Positions 36,221-44,787 of a DNA stretch of 64,000 nucleotides are shown here, in pieces. The position numbers and the translations under genes were made by a program. This DNA is from SPGG2 sp964194625. GTDB taxonomy: Bacteria > Pseudomonadota > Gammaproteobacteria > Acidiferrobacterales > SPGG2. The number at the start of each line of letters is the position of its first letter. The first letter of the stretch is position 1. Under the pieces are notes generated by a model. That model did no database searches, was not told the DNA's origin, and worked only from the letters and a program-made list of their open reading frames with translations. The stretch lies in assembly GCA_964194625.1 (NCBI GenBank), contig CAXMNC010000215.1, forward strand, positions 46,168 through 110,167, read 5' to 3'.

Positions 36221-37372
36221 TTAGCGCTGCTTGCTGGTGCCAGTTCGTATTTGCAGTGCCGCTAGCTGGCCCTTCTGACTTTGAACAAATAGCGTGCTAC
36301 CGGCTGCCACCCCTCGGCTTCGTATAGCCCCATTCGTGCCTCGCATGCGCGCGGCGAACTGGCCGGTGTCCTTCGACAACCAGTGGACGTAACCAGCGAC
36401 ATCGCCGACAGCAACATACTCCGCGACAAGAGTCGGTGCGTTCAGCAAACGCGCGTGTAATTTATCCTGTCTCCACAAACTGGTGCCTGTTCGTTGATCC
36501 AAGGCGAACACATTACCGCTCTCGTCGGTGAGGTAAATGTTTTGTTGATCAGCATCCATACCCGTGTAGGTTGAAACATCGCGCGACCATAAGGTGCGAC
36601 CAGTACGCATATCGATCGCAACGATGTTGCCTTGAAAACTAGCGGCGAATAGGGTGCTCCCCACCACCAGCGGCGTCGAATCTACATCTACCAGCCGTTC
36701 GATCTCGCTGCTGCCGCTAGGGTGTGCGACGGTACGCTCCCACAACAGACGCCCGCTTTCGATTTCGAAGGCAACGATTTTGCCGCTAGCAAACCCGGAT
36801 AACGCCACGCCGCGGCTGATGATAGGCGAGCTCGTCCCACGCAGGCTAAGTGATGGCTCGGTTCGCTGCTGCATCCATAGCTGACTCCCATCTCGCGACG
36901 AAAGGCCAAAAATTTTGCCATCTATTGTCTGTACAACAACCACGCCAGAAAGCGCTGCAGGAGACGCCAAGACCTCACTCGACACGGCACTAACCCAACG
37001 GCTGGCGCCAGTATTTGGTTCGAGTGCGAATACCTGGCCATCCTTACTACCAAGCAAAATGAGATCATCCCCGAATCCTACCCCGCCACCAATCGGTATC
37101 TTCGTCTCAACACTCCAGATCTGTTTCCCGCTGTCGATAGCGAACGCGCTAACCCGCCCACTTGGATCAGCAACGTAGACGATGTCGTTATGAACCAAGG
37201 GCGACAATGACACTAATCGCTTGCTATCGCCCCGACCAACCTGAGTCGACCATATCCGCTTGACCTGTGCCGTCGGGGGAAAGTCGATGAGGGGCGATGG
37301 CGGCTCTACATTGCTCTTAGCACTGCAGGCTATCAGTAACGCAAGCGTAGACGCCACCAAAAGCTCTCTCAT
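36221..37372 (-). CDS. bamB: Outer membrane assembly lipoprotein BamB
   Basis: BamB is a lipoprotein of the BAM complex that inserts beta-barrel proteins. The 383 residues start with a signal peptide and lipobox LLIACSAKSN (Cys 16) and then repeated PQQ/beta-propeller blades (for example FALEPNTGASRWV, AFEIESGRLLWERTV, AIDMRTGRTLWSRDV, FALDQRTGTSLWRQD). The gene overlaps yfgM by 4 bases. Confidence 0.96.
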   Translation of the reverse strand: MRELLVASTLALLIACSAKSNVEPPSPLIDFPPTAQVKRIWSTQVGRGDSKRLVSLSPLVHNDIVYVADPSGRVSAFAIDSGKQIWSVETKIPIGGGVGFGDDLILLGSKDGQVFALEPNTGASRWVSAVSSEVLASPAALSGVVVVQTIDGKIFGLSSRDGSQLWMQQRTEPSLSLRGTSSPIISRGVALSGFASGKIVAFEIESGRLLWERTVAHPSGSSEIERLVDVDSTPLVVGSTLFAASFQGNIVAIDMRTGRTLWSRDVSTYTGMDADQQNIYLTDESGNVFALDQRTGTSLWRQDKLHARLLNAPTLVAEYVAVGDVAGYVHWLSKDTGQFAARMRGTNGAIRSRGVAAGSTLFVQSQKGQLAALQIRTGTSKQR

Positions 37373-38010
37373 TCACTGGCCTCCGGACCAAGGGCATCAA
37401 GTTTCATACTTAGGGTCGATTTGTATGGTGAAGACTCATCGAGTTCCTTCAGCGCCATCCGATAGGCTTCACGCGCCGCTTGCTTATCGCCCTTAAGCAC
37501 AGTCAGATCACCGCGCAGCTCATGATAGTCCAACTCAAATCCGGCAATGTCACTAACATCTAGCAAAGACAACGCGGCATCCACTTCATTCGCATCCGCT
37601 ACAATGCGTGCTAACCGCAGACGTGCCGCATGCTTAGTGCCGTCATCAGTCGCATTATCCAACGTCCATTGAAGCTCCCGCCGTGCGTCATCTATCTCCC
37701 CTTCTTCCAGACTAACCCGTGCCAATATCATCGCGGCCAAGCCCGCGTAGGGTGTTGCTGCATAGTCACCCTTCAAGGACTCACTTGCTTCGCGAAGCTT
37801 ATCAAAAGCTTTCTCTCGATAATTATCGACCAAACCATCGTAAATGGCTGATGCCGCTTCGGCTCGTTCCTGCTTGTACTGAGACCAATACTTGTTGCCC
37901 CCAAGGATGGATAACCCCAAAGCAATGCCCAACAACAATGCGTTGCCATAAGTCTTCCACCAAGTTTTTAGCTGTTCGAGTTCTTGGTCATCTGAGTAGG
38001 GATCAGTCAA
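37369..38010 (-). CDS. yfgM: YfgM family tetratricopeptide protein
   Basis: YfgM is an inner-membrane protein with a periplasmic TPR domain that associates with the Sec translocon and PpiD. The 213 residues include one transmembrane helix (about 25-42, GNALLLGIALGLSILGG) after DQELEQLKTWWKTYG, and TPR-like helices to the C-terminus (GDKQAAREAYRMALKEL). The start is TTG at 38010. It overlaps bamB by 4 bases and follows hisS by 29. Confidence 0.94.
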   Translation of the reverse strand: MTDPYSDDQELEQLKTWWKTYGNALLLGIALGLSILGGNKYWSQYKQERAEAASAIYDGLVDNYREKAFDKLREASESLKGDYAATPYAGLAAMILARVSLEEGEIDDARRELQWTLDNATDDGTKHAARLRLARIVADANEVDAALSLLDVSDIAGFELDYHELRGDLTVLKGDKQAAREAYRMALKELDESSPYKSTLSMKLDALGPEASE

Positions 38011-38039
38011 TTTAGCCTCCGCTCACAGCCCTTTCACCA

Positions 38040-39308
38040 TCACGATAGATTGTGCTTCAAATAGTCACCGATCTCATCGTACGCAATCCGTTGTTGCTCT
38101 GCTCCTTGCGTGCGCAGGTCCTTTACGCTGGCCACCTGATCTTCGCGTTCCTGCTCGCCAAGAAGCAATGCGAACCTAGCGCCACTCTTATCAGCCCGTC
38201 TAAGCTGGCTTTTGAGATTACCACCACCGCAATTACACTGAACCGTTAGGCCCTGGTCGCGCAGTTTCTCTGAGAGCCTCATGCCCTGCCGTTCCGCCGC
38301 CTCACCCAGGATGGCGACATACACTTCAGGACTAGGCTCGGGACCAACAAGATCTTGTTGGTTTAGCAGATCTACGAGCCGCTCCATGCCGATTGCGAAG
38401 CCGGTACCCGACGTCGGCTTACCACCCAATTCCTCCACTAGGCCGTTATAGCGGCCGCCACCGCATACGGATCCCTGCGCACCGAGCTGGTCGGTCGTCC
38501 ATTCGAACACGGTATGGGTATAGTAATCGAGCCCGCGAACTAGTTTGTTGTTAATAACGTACGGAATCTCGGCGTCAGCCAGGTAGGCTTGCAGGCCCTC
38601 GAAATGGGCACGCGAGGCGTCATCCAAATAATCGAGAATGCTCGGTGCAGCCGCAATGATGGGCTGCATTTCTGCAACCTTACTGTCCAGAACCCGCAAC
38701 GGATTTTTAGAAAGACGTTGTATGCTGTCCTCGTCCAGCTGGTCCCGGTGAGACTCTAGATAACGGACTAGTTCCTTGCGGTAGGTGGCCCGCGAGTCCG
38801 GCGTACCGATGGAATTGATCTCCAAGGTCAATCCACCGATGCCAAGCGCGCGCCATAATCTTGCTGTCAATAGTACAAGCTCAGCATCGATGTCGGGGCC
38901 AGGCATGCCAAACGCTTCCACATCAATCTGGTGAAACTGACGGTAGCGTCCTTTCTGTGGCCGTTCATGCCGGAACATGGGGCCACTGTGCCACAGACGC
39001 TGAACCTGATTGTGTAATAATCCGTGCTCGATGCCAGCACGAACAATACCCGCCGTCGCCTCGGGCCTTAACGTAATACTATCTCCGCTGCGATCATCAA
39101 ACGTATACATCTCCTTGCCAACGATGTCCGTGGCCTGACCGATAGACCGCGCGAACAACTCGGTCTTCTCTAACAGTGGGGTTCGGAATTCACGGTAGCC
39201 GTAAGCGTTTAGAATAGTTTGTACGGTGGCCTCCAAGCGTTGCCATCCAGCCATAGCCTCTGGTAACAGGTCATTCATTCCACGAATGGCCTGTATACGC
39301 CTACTCAT
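38040..39308 (-). CDS. hisS: Histidyl-tRNA synthetase
   Basis: This class II synthetase charges tRNA-His. The 422-residue protein shows the start IQAIRGMNDLLP, motif 2 (MFRHERPQKGRYRQFHQIDVE), the histidine-specific GLDYYTHTVFEW and the motif 3 region GTGFAIGMERL, followed by the C-terminal anticodon-binding domain. In E. coli ispG lies between rodZ and hisS; here there are only 76 bases, so ispG is elsewhere. Confidence 0.97.
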   Translation of the reverse strand: MSRRIQAIRGMNDLLPEAMAGWQRLEATVQTILNAYGYREFRTPLLEKTELFARSIGQATDIVGKEMYTFDDRSGDSITLRPEATAGIVRAGIEHGLLHNQVQRLWHSGPMFRHERPQKGRYRQFHQIDVEAFGMPGPDIDAELVLLTARLWRALGIGGLTLEINSIGTPDSRATYRKELVRYLESHRDQLDEDSIQRLSKNPLRVLDSKVAEMQPIIAAAPSILDYLDDASRAHFEGLQAYLADAEIPYVINNKLVRGLDYYTHTVFEWTTDQLGAQGSVCGGGRYNGLVEELGGKPTSGTGFAIGMERLVDLLNQQDLVGPEPSPEVYVAILGEAAERQGMRLSEKLRDQGLTVQCNCGGGNLKSQLRRADKSGARFALLLGEQEREDQVASVKDLRTQGAEQQRIAYDEIGDYLKHNLS

Positions 39309-39384
39309 TGGGTTGTCCTCAAGGGATGAAAATCAAAAGGGCTGGTCGACGGCTTATTTGCAGATATCTTCCAGTCCAGACCTG

Positions 39385-40341
39385 TTAGTTATCGTTGGCC
39401 GCAGGGGCACCTAACGTAAACCGCGCGACAATTCCGCTCTTATACCTGCTCGCATCAAAATATTCACCATCAAACTCAAGGCCGACACCATCTGGGTTAC
39501 CGAGAAACACATTGAACGGAGGCGTTCCCACCAACGTTACCATCCGTCCTGCCGGCAACAGCGTATAGAGCAACTTATTCTCACGGGCATCTCGAATGTC
39601 AGCCCACGAAGCCTCACGAGTGTATACCACAAGCTGGGCACGTGCCGCAGCCGACGGCGTCTCAACGATCGACGGCAAAGTGTTGCCCTCGGCCTCAATC
39701 TCGTCCGGCCCAGTTTTGTACAATGACAAGGACTGTCCATTCTCGGAAGTGTCGGTCTCACCTAGAGAGGGAATCAGCGTCGCCGGTAATTCGGCTCTTG
39801 CCGTCAACTCATCCGCCCCAGGGTTGGTCTCGCTATTAGCTTCCATCGCCGCAATATCGGGGCCTAACAAGTCTTGCCCTGGTGACGACACGCTCGCTGT
39901 ATCTGCGTCAACACTCGTGGGTGGCGTATAACTACGTCCTTGCCACCAAACGACTGCAAGCACTACCAATAGACCGACAACCAAGAAGGTCGCGAACCTC
40001 ACTGGTCGATCCTTCAGCGTTACCTCCGGTTCAGGACTCAGTGTACTTAGTCGAGTCGTATGCTGGGTACCATTGACGCGGGCATAGTCGGCCAGGATGT
40101 CGTCAGACGATAGCTCTAGTACCTGCGCATAGCTACGTAGATAGCCGCGTACATACGTGGATCCCGGCAAGCTCGCGAAATCATCGTTTTCCAAAGCATT
40201 GATCTGTGACGTAGAGAGATTCAGTATCTCCGCAACCTCTTCAGGACTGAACCCAAGTTGCTTACGCGCATCACACAAGATCTTGCCAGGCCCGGCGCTG
40301 GCCGTGGCCTTGTCGCTCGAATCAGTATTTGGGTTGGTCAT
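39385..40341 (-). CDS. rodZ: Cell shape protein RodZ
   Basis: RodZ links MreB to the elongasome. The 318 residues have an N-terminal helix-turn-helix domain (about 18-90; FSPEEVAEILNLSTSQINALE, then YVRGYLRSYAQ), a transmembrane helix at about 113-132, a Ser/Thr/Glu-rich periplasmic linker, and a C-terminal DUF4115 domain ending near residue 310 with GDADG-like FDGEYFDASRYK. The layout is normal for the family. Confidence 0.93.
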   Translation of the reverse strand: MTNPNTDSSDKATASAGPGKILCDARKQLGFSPEEVAEILNLSTSQINALENDDFASLPGSTYVRGYLRSYAQVLELSSDDILADYARVNGTQHTTRLSTLSPEPEVTLKDRPVRFATFLVVGLLVVLAVVWWQGRSYTPPTSVDADTASVSSPGQDLLGPDIAAMEANSETNPGADELTARAELPATLIPSLGETDTSENGQSLSLYKTGPDEIEAEGNTLPSIVETPSAAARAQLVVYTREASWADIRDARENKLLYTLLPAGRMVTLVGTPPFNVFLGNPDGVGLEFDGEYFDASRYKSGIVARFTLGAPAANDN

Positions 40342-40352
40342 AGAGATCTAAA

Positions 40353-41111
40353 CTAGTTAGTTGCCGATAGCTTATGCAATTCTTGCGTCTCAGGTGAATC
40401 AGGAAACTTACCTCTAAGCCGTAACGCATAGCTAGCCTCCGCATCCTTTGCATGCAACTTCCCCTCTATCTTCACCGCCAGTAATAGACTCTCCGGCGTA
40501 TCATTGGCAATCTCAAAAAATCGCTGTATAAACCCGCGCGCGGAATAAGTCTTGCCGGAGTCGTAGCTAATCTTGGCCATTTGATACAGCGCCGCTTTGC
40601 GTTTGGGATCAAGTTTTAGAGTTTCTCTAAAATAGGATTCTGCCATAACCGGTGCCGGCTTTTTCATCAAACATAAGCCGGCATTGAGGTTTGCTTGGGC
40701 CGGCGTCGTATAGAGTGGGTTCGTCAACGCGAGCTCGAATTGCTTCACTGCCTTGTCGACTTCCCCACGCTCACAGAGGAAAGCCCCATAATTGTTACGT
40801 GCCTCTGAGTTGCCAGGCTGCGATTTCAGCGCCCGCCTGAAGTATCTGTCGGCAACGTCGTTTTGCTTCAGATGCCATTGGAGTAACGCCATCACGTTGT
40901 TTGCTTGCGAATCATTTGGCGCCAGTGCCAGTGCCTTGGAAATATTGTCCAAGGCGATTTCCGGCCGTCCTCGCTGGAGATACGTTGCCGCTAACTGTGT
41001 ATTCAGTATCACCACATTTTCCTTTCGGGCTTTCAGCGCCTTGCGCTCTTGACTCGAGGCACAACCCATCAGGAGGGTACCTATGAGAATAGCACCAAAC
41101 ACACGGGTCAT
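40353..41111 (-). CDS. pilF: Type IV pilus biogenesis/stability lipoprotein PilF/PilW
   Basis: PilF is the pilotin that helps the PilQ secretin assemble in the outer membrane. The 252 residues begin with a lipoprotein signal (LIGTLLMGCASSQ, Cys 17) and consist of TPR repeats such as YLQRGRPEIALDNISKALALAPN and AYFRETL-type motifs around NNYGAFLCERGEVDKAVKQFE. Its ATG overlaps the rlmN stop (ATGA). The position between rlmN and rodZ is normal for gammaproteobacteria with type IV pili. Confidence 0.94.
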   Translation of the reverse strand: MTRVFGAILIGTLLMGCASSQERKALKARKENVVILNTQLAATYLQRGRPEIALDNISKALALAPNDSQANNVMALLQWHLKQNDVADRYFRRALKSQPGNSEARNNYGAFLCERGEVDKAVKQFELALTNPLYTTPAQANLNAGLCLMKKPAPVMAESYFRETLKLDPKRKAALYQMAKISYDSGKTYSARGFIQRFFEIANDTPESLLLAVKIEGKLHAKDAEASYALRLRGKFPDSPETQELHKLSATN

Positions 41112-42232
41112 AGCGTTTGCACCGGAACTGGACTTGGCGCCGATATCCGAGCTGTACGCCGTGTCCGGTCATCAACCCATCCCGCTAGCTGCCCGCAGGC
41201 TGCATTAATATCACCACCGCGAGTCCTGCGGGTCACTGTCATCAACCCTGCGCTCAGCAGCACCTCCCGAAAACAGTCGATAGCGCCATTCGATGAACAA
41301 CGATAAGTGGCACCGTCTATTGGATTGTACGGGATCAAATTGACTTTGGCGGGCACATTAACCAGGAGTTTAGCGAGTTTGCGCGCATGCTCGAGACTAT
41401 CATTGACACCGTCCAACATTATGTACTCGAGAGTCACGCTGCGACGCGGCGCGCCCACCACGTAGCGTTCACAGGCGGCAAGGAGCTCCCGGATCGGATA
41501 CTTCTTGTTCAAAGGTACCAACCTGTCCCTTAGGTCATCCGTCGGCGCGTGCAGCGACACAGCCAGACTAACATGACAATTCTCACGTAGTCGGTCGATA
41601 CGGGGAACTAGTCCAGCCGTGCTTAAGGTAACACGCCGTCTCGATAGTCCGTAGGCATTGTCATCAAGCATAAGTCGCATGGCTGAAACGACATTATCGA
41701 AATTGAGCAATGGTTCGCCCATTCCCATCATTACGACATTGGTTATCTTCGTTTCCGAATCAGGCTGACAATCAAGAACCCTAGACGCCAGCCATAGCTG
41801 CCCAATGATCTCGGCCACACTGAGATTACGATTAAAACCTTGTTTACCAGTTGCGCAGAAGGAACAATCAAGCGCGCAACCTACTTGTGACGAAATGCAT
41901 AGCGTTCCCCGATCGTGCTCAGGGATAAATACCATCTCAATGCAGTTTGAATTTTCAAGCTTCAGTAACCACTTTCTAGTCCCGTCGCGAGCAAGCTCAT
42001 CCTTGACGATGGTAGGCGGACTGATACAGGCAAATGCCTCTAATCGCCGACGCAGCGCCTTGCTCAAGTTGGTCATCGGCTCGAACGAATCACACCCGTA
42101 TCGATGGATCCATTGCGTAACTTGCGTGGCACGGTAGAGTTTTTCGCCGACACTCGTAAAGAATGCCTCTAAACCCGGTCGGTCGAGGTTAAGTAAATTC
42201 ACTCTTGGATTTTGCCGTGCGGCGCTATTCAT
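41108..42232 (-). CDS. rlmN: 23S rRNA/tRNA adenine-C2 methyltransferase RlmN
   Basis: RlmN is a radical-SAM enzyme that methylates A2503 of 23S rRNA and A37 of some tRNAs. The 374 residues show the cluster motif CALDCSFCATGKQGF (CxxxCxxC) and the C-terminal TRGGDINAACGQL with the methyl-carrying Cys. The ndk stop overlaps the rlmN start by one base (TAATG). Confidence 0.97.
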   Translation of the reverse strand: MNSAARQNPRVNLLNLDRPGLEAFFTSVGEKLYRATQVTQWIHRYGCDSFEPMTNLSKALRRRLEAFACISPPTIVKDELARDGTRKWLLKLENSNCIEMVFIPEHDRGTLCISSQVGCALDCSFCATGKQGFNRNLSVAEIIGQLWLASRVLDCQPDSETKITNVVMMGMGEPLLNFDNVVSAMRLMLDDNAYGLSRRRVTLSTAGLVPRIDRLRENCHVSLAVSLHAPTDDLRDRLVPLNKKYPIRELLAACERYVVGAPRRSVTLEYIMLDGVNDSLEHARKLAKLLVNVPAKVNLIPYNPIDGATYRCSSNGAIDCFREVLLSAGLMTVTRRTRGGDINAACGQLAGWVDDRTRRTARISAPSPVPVQTL

Positions 42233-42666
42233 TAGCGCACTCGAGGACAGATCTCACCATTGGAAAAGAAATAAGCGATTTCGGTCGTCGCCGTTTCGGG
42301 GCTGTCGGAACCATGGACTGCATTTCGCTCCACGTTCTCTGCAAACTGTGCACGAATTGTTCCCGCGGCTGCGTCTTGTGGGTTAGTTGCACCCATAAGT
42401 TCGCGGTTCTCTGCAACAGCGTTTTCACCTTCTAATACCTGTACAACAATTGGCCCAGACATCATGAACTTTACCAGGTCATTAAAGAATGGCCGCTCCT
42501 TGTGTACAACATAGAAGCCCTCCGCCCGTTCCTTGGTCAAATACAACATTTTCGCTGCGATAATCTGTAGCCCAGCCTGCTCAAAATGGCGATAAATCTC
42601 CCCGATCAGGTTCTTAGCCACTGCATCTGGCTTAACGATCGAAAGTGTACGCTCGATTGCCATCAA
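42232..42666 (-). CDS. ndk: Nucleoside diphosphate kinase
   Basis: Ndk transfers gamma phosphates among nucleoside di- and triphosphates. The 144 residues contain the phospho-histidine motif NAVHGSDS and the start RTLSIVKPDAVAKN. The length is normal. It is the first gene of the run ndk-rlmN-pilF-rodZ-hisS-yfgM-bamB-der, most of which are overlapping or closely spaced. Confidence 0.98.
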   Translation of the reverse strand: MMAIERTLSIVKPDAVAKNLIGEIYRHFEQAGLQIIAAKMLYLTKERAEGFYVVHKERPFFNDLVKFMMSGPIVVQVLEGENAVAENRELMGATNPQDAAAGTIRAQFAENVERNAVHGSDSPETATTEIAYFFSNGEICPRVR

Positions 42667-42734
42667 GAACTCCGCGAATACTTAAGACGTCATTGCAAGT
42701 CACTAAAGTAACAGGATATTTGGTATAGCGTCTA

Positions 42735-42930
42735 GTGTTTCAGAAGGCAGAGACTGAGAACTGAAGACAGCAGGCGGAGGCCAAAGGATGGGAAACGGGG
42801 GTCACAGGATAGGATACAGAGCCCTGAGTTTTTTGGATTTTCAGTCCCAGTCTTGTGTCTTCAGCCCTCAGGTTTTCAGAGGGCTGAAGTGGGACTGGGA
42901 TGCCAGCAAAGCAACTATCTTCAGTCCTCT
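42735..42930. repeat. Repeat-filled gap between iscA and ndk with a long hairpin
   Basis: The gap is made of GACTGAGAACTGAAGAC-like and CTGAGGGCTGAAG-like phrases. TCCCAGTC (about 42844-42852) and CTTCAGCCCTC pair with GAGGGCTGAAG and GACTGGGA (to about 42900) to form one long hairpin with an internal loop. A related phrase occurs near 24785. No gene is visible. Confidence 0.65.
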
Positions 42931-42935
42931 GTTTG

Positions 42936-43259
42936 CTAAATATTGAAACTTTCACCGCACCCGCAGGCGGTTTTCACATTCGGGTTATGAAACTTAAACC
43001 CCTCATTCAATCCTTCACGGGTATAGTCGAGCTCGGTCCCCTCAAGATAAGCGAGGCTGTCCTCATCAACGATAACCTTGAGACCACGACTCTCGAATAC
43101 CTGATCCTTGGGTTCGATGGTGTCCGCATAATCGACCACATACATTAACCCCGAGCATCCGGTGGATCTCACCCCAACCCGTAGGCCCTCACCCCTGCCC
43201 CGGCGGGCCAGGTATGCTCTCACGTGTTCTGCCGCCGCTTCAGTTAGAGTAACCGCCAT
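42936..43259 (-). CDS. iscA: Iron-sulfur cluster assembly protein IscA (HesB family)
   Basis: The A-type carrier delivers Fe-S clusters to target proteins. The 107 residues carry the three conserved cysteines, C35 (STGCSGLMY) and C99/C101 (ACGCGESF). The adjacent iscR indicates iscA over the related erpA. The intervening iscS and iscU genes found in most gammaproteobacteria are absent; only 56 bases separate it from iscR. Confidence 0.93.
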   Translation of the reverse strand: MAVTLTEAAAEHVRAYLARRGRGEGLRVGVRSTGCSGLMYVVDYADTIEPKDQVFESRGLKVIVDEDSLAYLEGTELDYTREGLNEGFKFHNPNVKTACGCGESFNI

Positions 43260-43315
43260 TTAGTACCTACCAACATTATGAGCTCATGCACCGGCCGAGC
43301 TAGACGCGCCTTGAA

Positions 43316-43777
43316 CTATCGGCGCGCTATTATGCCCTGCGTGCGCTCGTTTTGTCGCGACGCAATTTCCCTGACGTTGTCTCGACTAACCAGATCGCCC
43401 AACGTAATGCTGTTGAGAAACTCGTAGATCCGATCACTAAGTTTCTCCCAGAGATAATGGGTCAAACAAGTCTCATCATCTGGACACTTATTATCACTGC
43501 CACAGCCGGTGGCATCGATATTCTCATTAATCGCGACCACAATCTGGGCCACCGAAATCTCGTCCGGATCTTTGGCCAGATTATAGCCGCCGCCAGGGCC
43601 GCGGATACTATCGACCAGGCCATGCCGCCGCAGACGTGCGAACAGCTGTTCTAGGTACGAAAGCGAGATTCCCTGACGTTGAGCAATGTCGGCTAGCGTT
43701 ACCGCTCCCTGCTCGTAATGGAGCGCCAAATCCAACATTGCCGTAACCGCGTAACGCCCTTTGGTAGTCAACTTCAT
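43316..43777 (-). CDS. iscR: Fe-S cluster-sensing regulator IscR
   Basis: IscR is an Rrf2-family repressor/activator that binds a [2Fe-2S] cluster. I start it at the ATG at 43777 (MKLTTKGRYAV), which has AAGG about 8 bases upstream and matches the E. coli start; the open frame extends seven codons further. The 153 residues show the winged helix (ISLSYLEQLFARLRRHGLV, RGPGGGY) and the cluster ligands C92, C98 and C104 with His 107, numbered as in E. coli. It follows trmJ on the same strand by about 145 bases. Confidence 0.95.
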   Translation of the reverse strand: MKLTTKGRYAVTAMLDLALHYEQGAVTLADIAQRQGISLSYLEQLFARLRRHGLVDSIRGPGGGYNLAKDPDEISVAQIVVAINENIDATGCGSDNKCPDDETCLTHYLWEKLSDRIYEFLNSITLGDLVSRDNVREIASRQNERTQGIIARR

Positions 43778-43880
43778 CAGTGTTACCTTTTCAATCAATG
43801 GGTTACAAATCAGTCCACCTATTTACTTAGTCAACGATTTGTCGCAGACGTTCCTTTCCACGCCCAAAGCCTTAATACTC

Positions 43881-43907
43881 ATTATACTCTATTAGCATAT
43901 TCTAATA
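43881..43907 (-). promoter_or_regulatory. Candidate iscR promoter and operator
   Basis: On the minus strand TATAAT (43881-43886) follows an inverted repeat, TATTAG-AATATG-CTAATA (43890-43907), about 100 bases before the iscR start. A TTGACTAAGT segment closer to iscR is also similar to known IscR sites. The exact site is not resolved from sequence alone. Confidence 0.4.
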
Positions 43908-43921
43908 TATACAGGTCTGAA

Positions 43922-44665
43922 TTAGCAAGCCCGCTTTCCACCGTATCGCTGGACGGCCGTCAATATGCCGCGAAGAATATTAACCTCGTTTTCGTCCAGA
44001 CACGCGCGATTGAACAATCGATAAAGTCGGCGCATCAGCTTTCTCGGGTTTTCAGGGTCGAGAAAGCGGATTTCTTGCAGCACCTCTTCCAGATGACGAT
44101 AAAAGCGATCTATGTCCTCATTGCACGCCAACGGCACATGTGCTTCGTGCCATTCGCGGGGTATCGTATTTTGCGCTTGGCGGCTAGCGCGCAATATCTC
44201 GTAACTCATCACCTGTACGGCGCAAGCTAGATTCAGTGAACTGTATTGAGCGTTCGCTGGAATACTCACAACGAACTGGCATTGATCAAGCTCAGCATTG
44301 GTTAGCCCCATCTTTTCTCGCCCGAAAACTAACGCCACCGGCCCGTGCTCGGCTTCTGCCACAAGTTGCTGCGCGCCCACATCAGGTTCTAACGATGGCC
44401 AGGGAATTGCGCGCGTACGGGCACTTGTACCAATCACTAAATGCGAACCCTCGAGCGCCTCAGTCAGTGATTCGCTACAGGTAATGTCCGCCAACACGTC
44501 GTCGGCGCCTGCCGCCCGCGCACGCGTTTCCGGTCCCGCGTAATCGACAGGGGTGACAAGGCGTAGGGCATGCAGGCACATCGTCTTCATCGCGCGAGCC
44601 ACCGCACCGATGTTTCCCGGATGACTAGGATTGACAAGGACTATGCGAATATTCTCAAGCGACAT
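43922..44665 (-). CDS. trmJ: tRNA (cytidine/uridine-2'-O-) methyltransferase TrmJ
   Basis: TrmJ is a SPOUT methyltransferase for position 32 of tRNA. The 247 residues show VNPSHPGNIGAVARAMKT, the second motif ALVFGREKMGLTNAELDQC, and the SAM-binding knot region SIPANAQYSSLNLACAVQ. It is divergent from suhB, which matches the suhB-trmJ-iscR order of E. coli. Confidence 0.96.
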   Translation of the reverse strand: MSLENIRIVLVNPSHPGNIGAVARAMKTMCLHALRLVTPVDYAGPETRARAAGADDVLADITCSESLTEALEGSHLVIGTSARTRAIPWPSLEPDVGAQQLVAEAEHGPVALVFGREKMGLTNAELDQCQFVVSIPANAQYSSLNLACAVQVMSYEILRASRQAQNTIPREWHEAHVPLACNEDIDRFYRHLEEVLQEIRFLDPENPRKLMRRLYRLFNRACLDENEVNILRGILTAVQRYGGKRAC

Positions 44666-44787
44666 ATTCGTTCCCGATTAATCGCTAACTGGATATAGCT
44701 CCAGCCGCAGTGGTTTTCTCTTTGCATGTATGACGTGCGCTTATACAATGCGTGTCATTTTCATGTTTACCAATACCTGAAATCATA

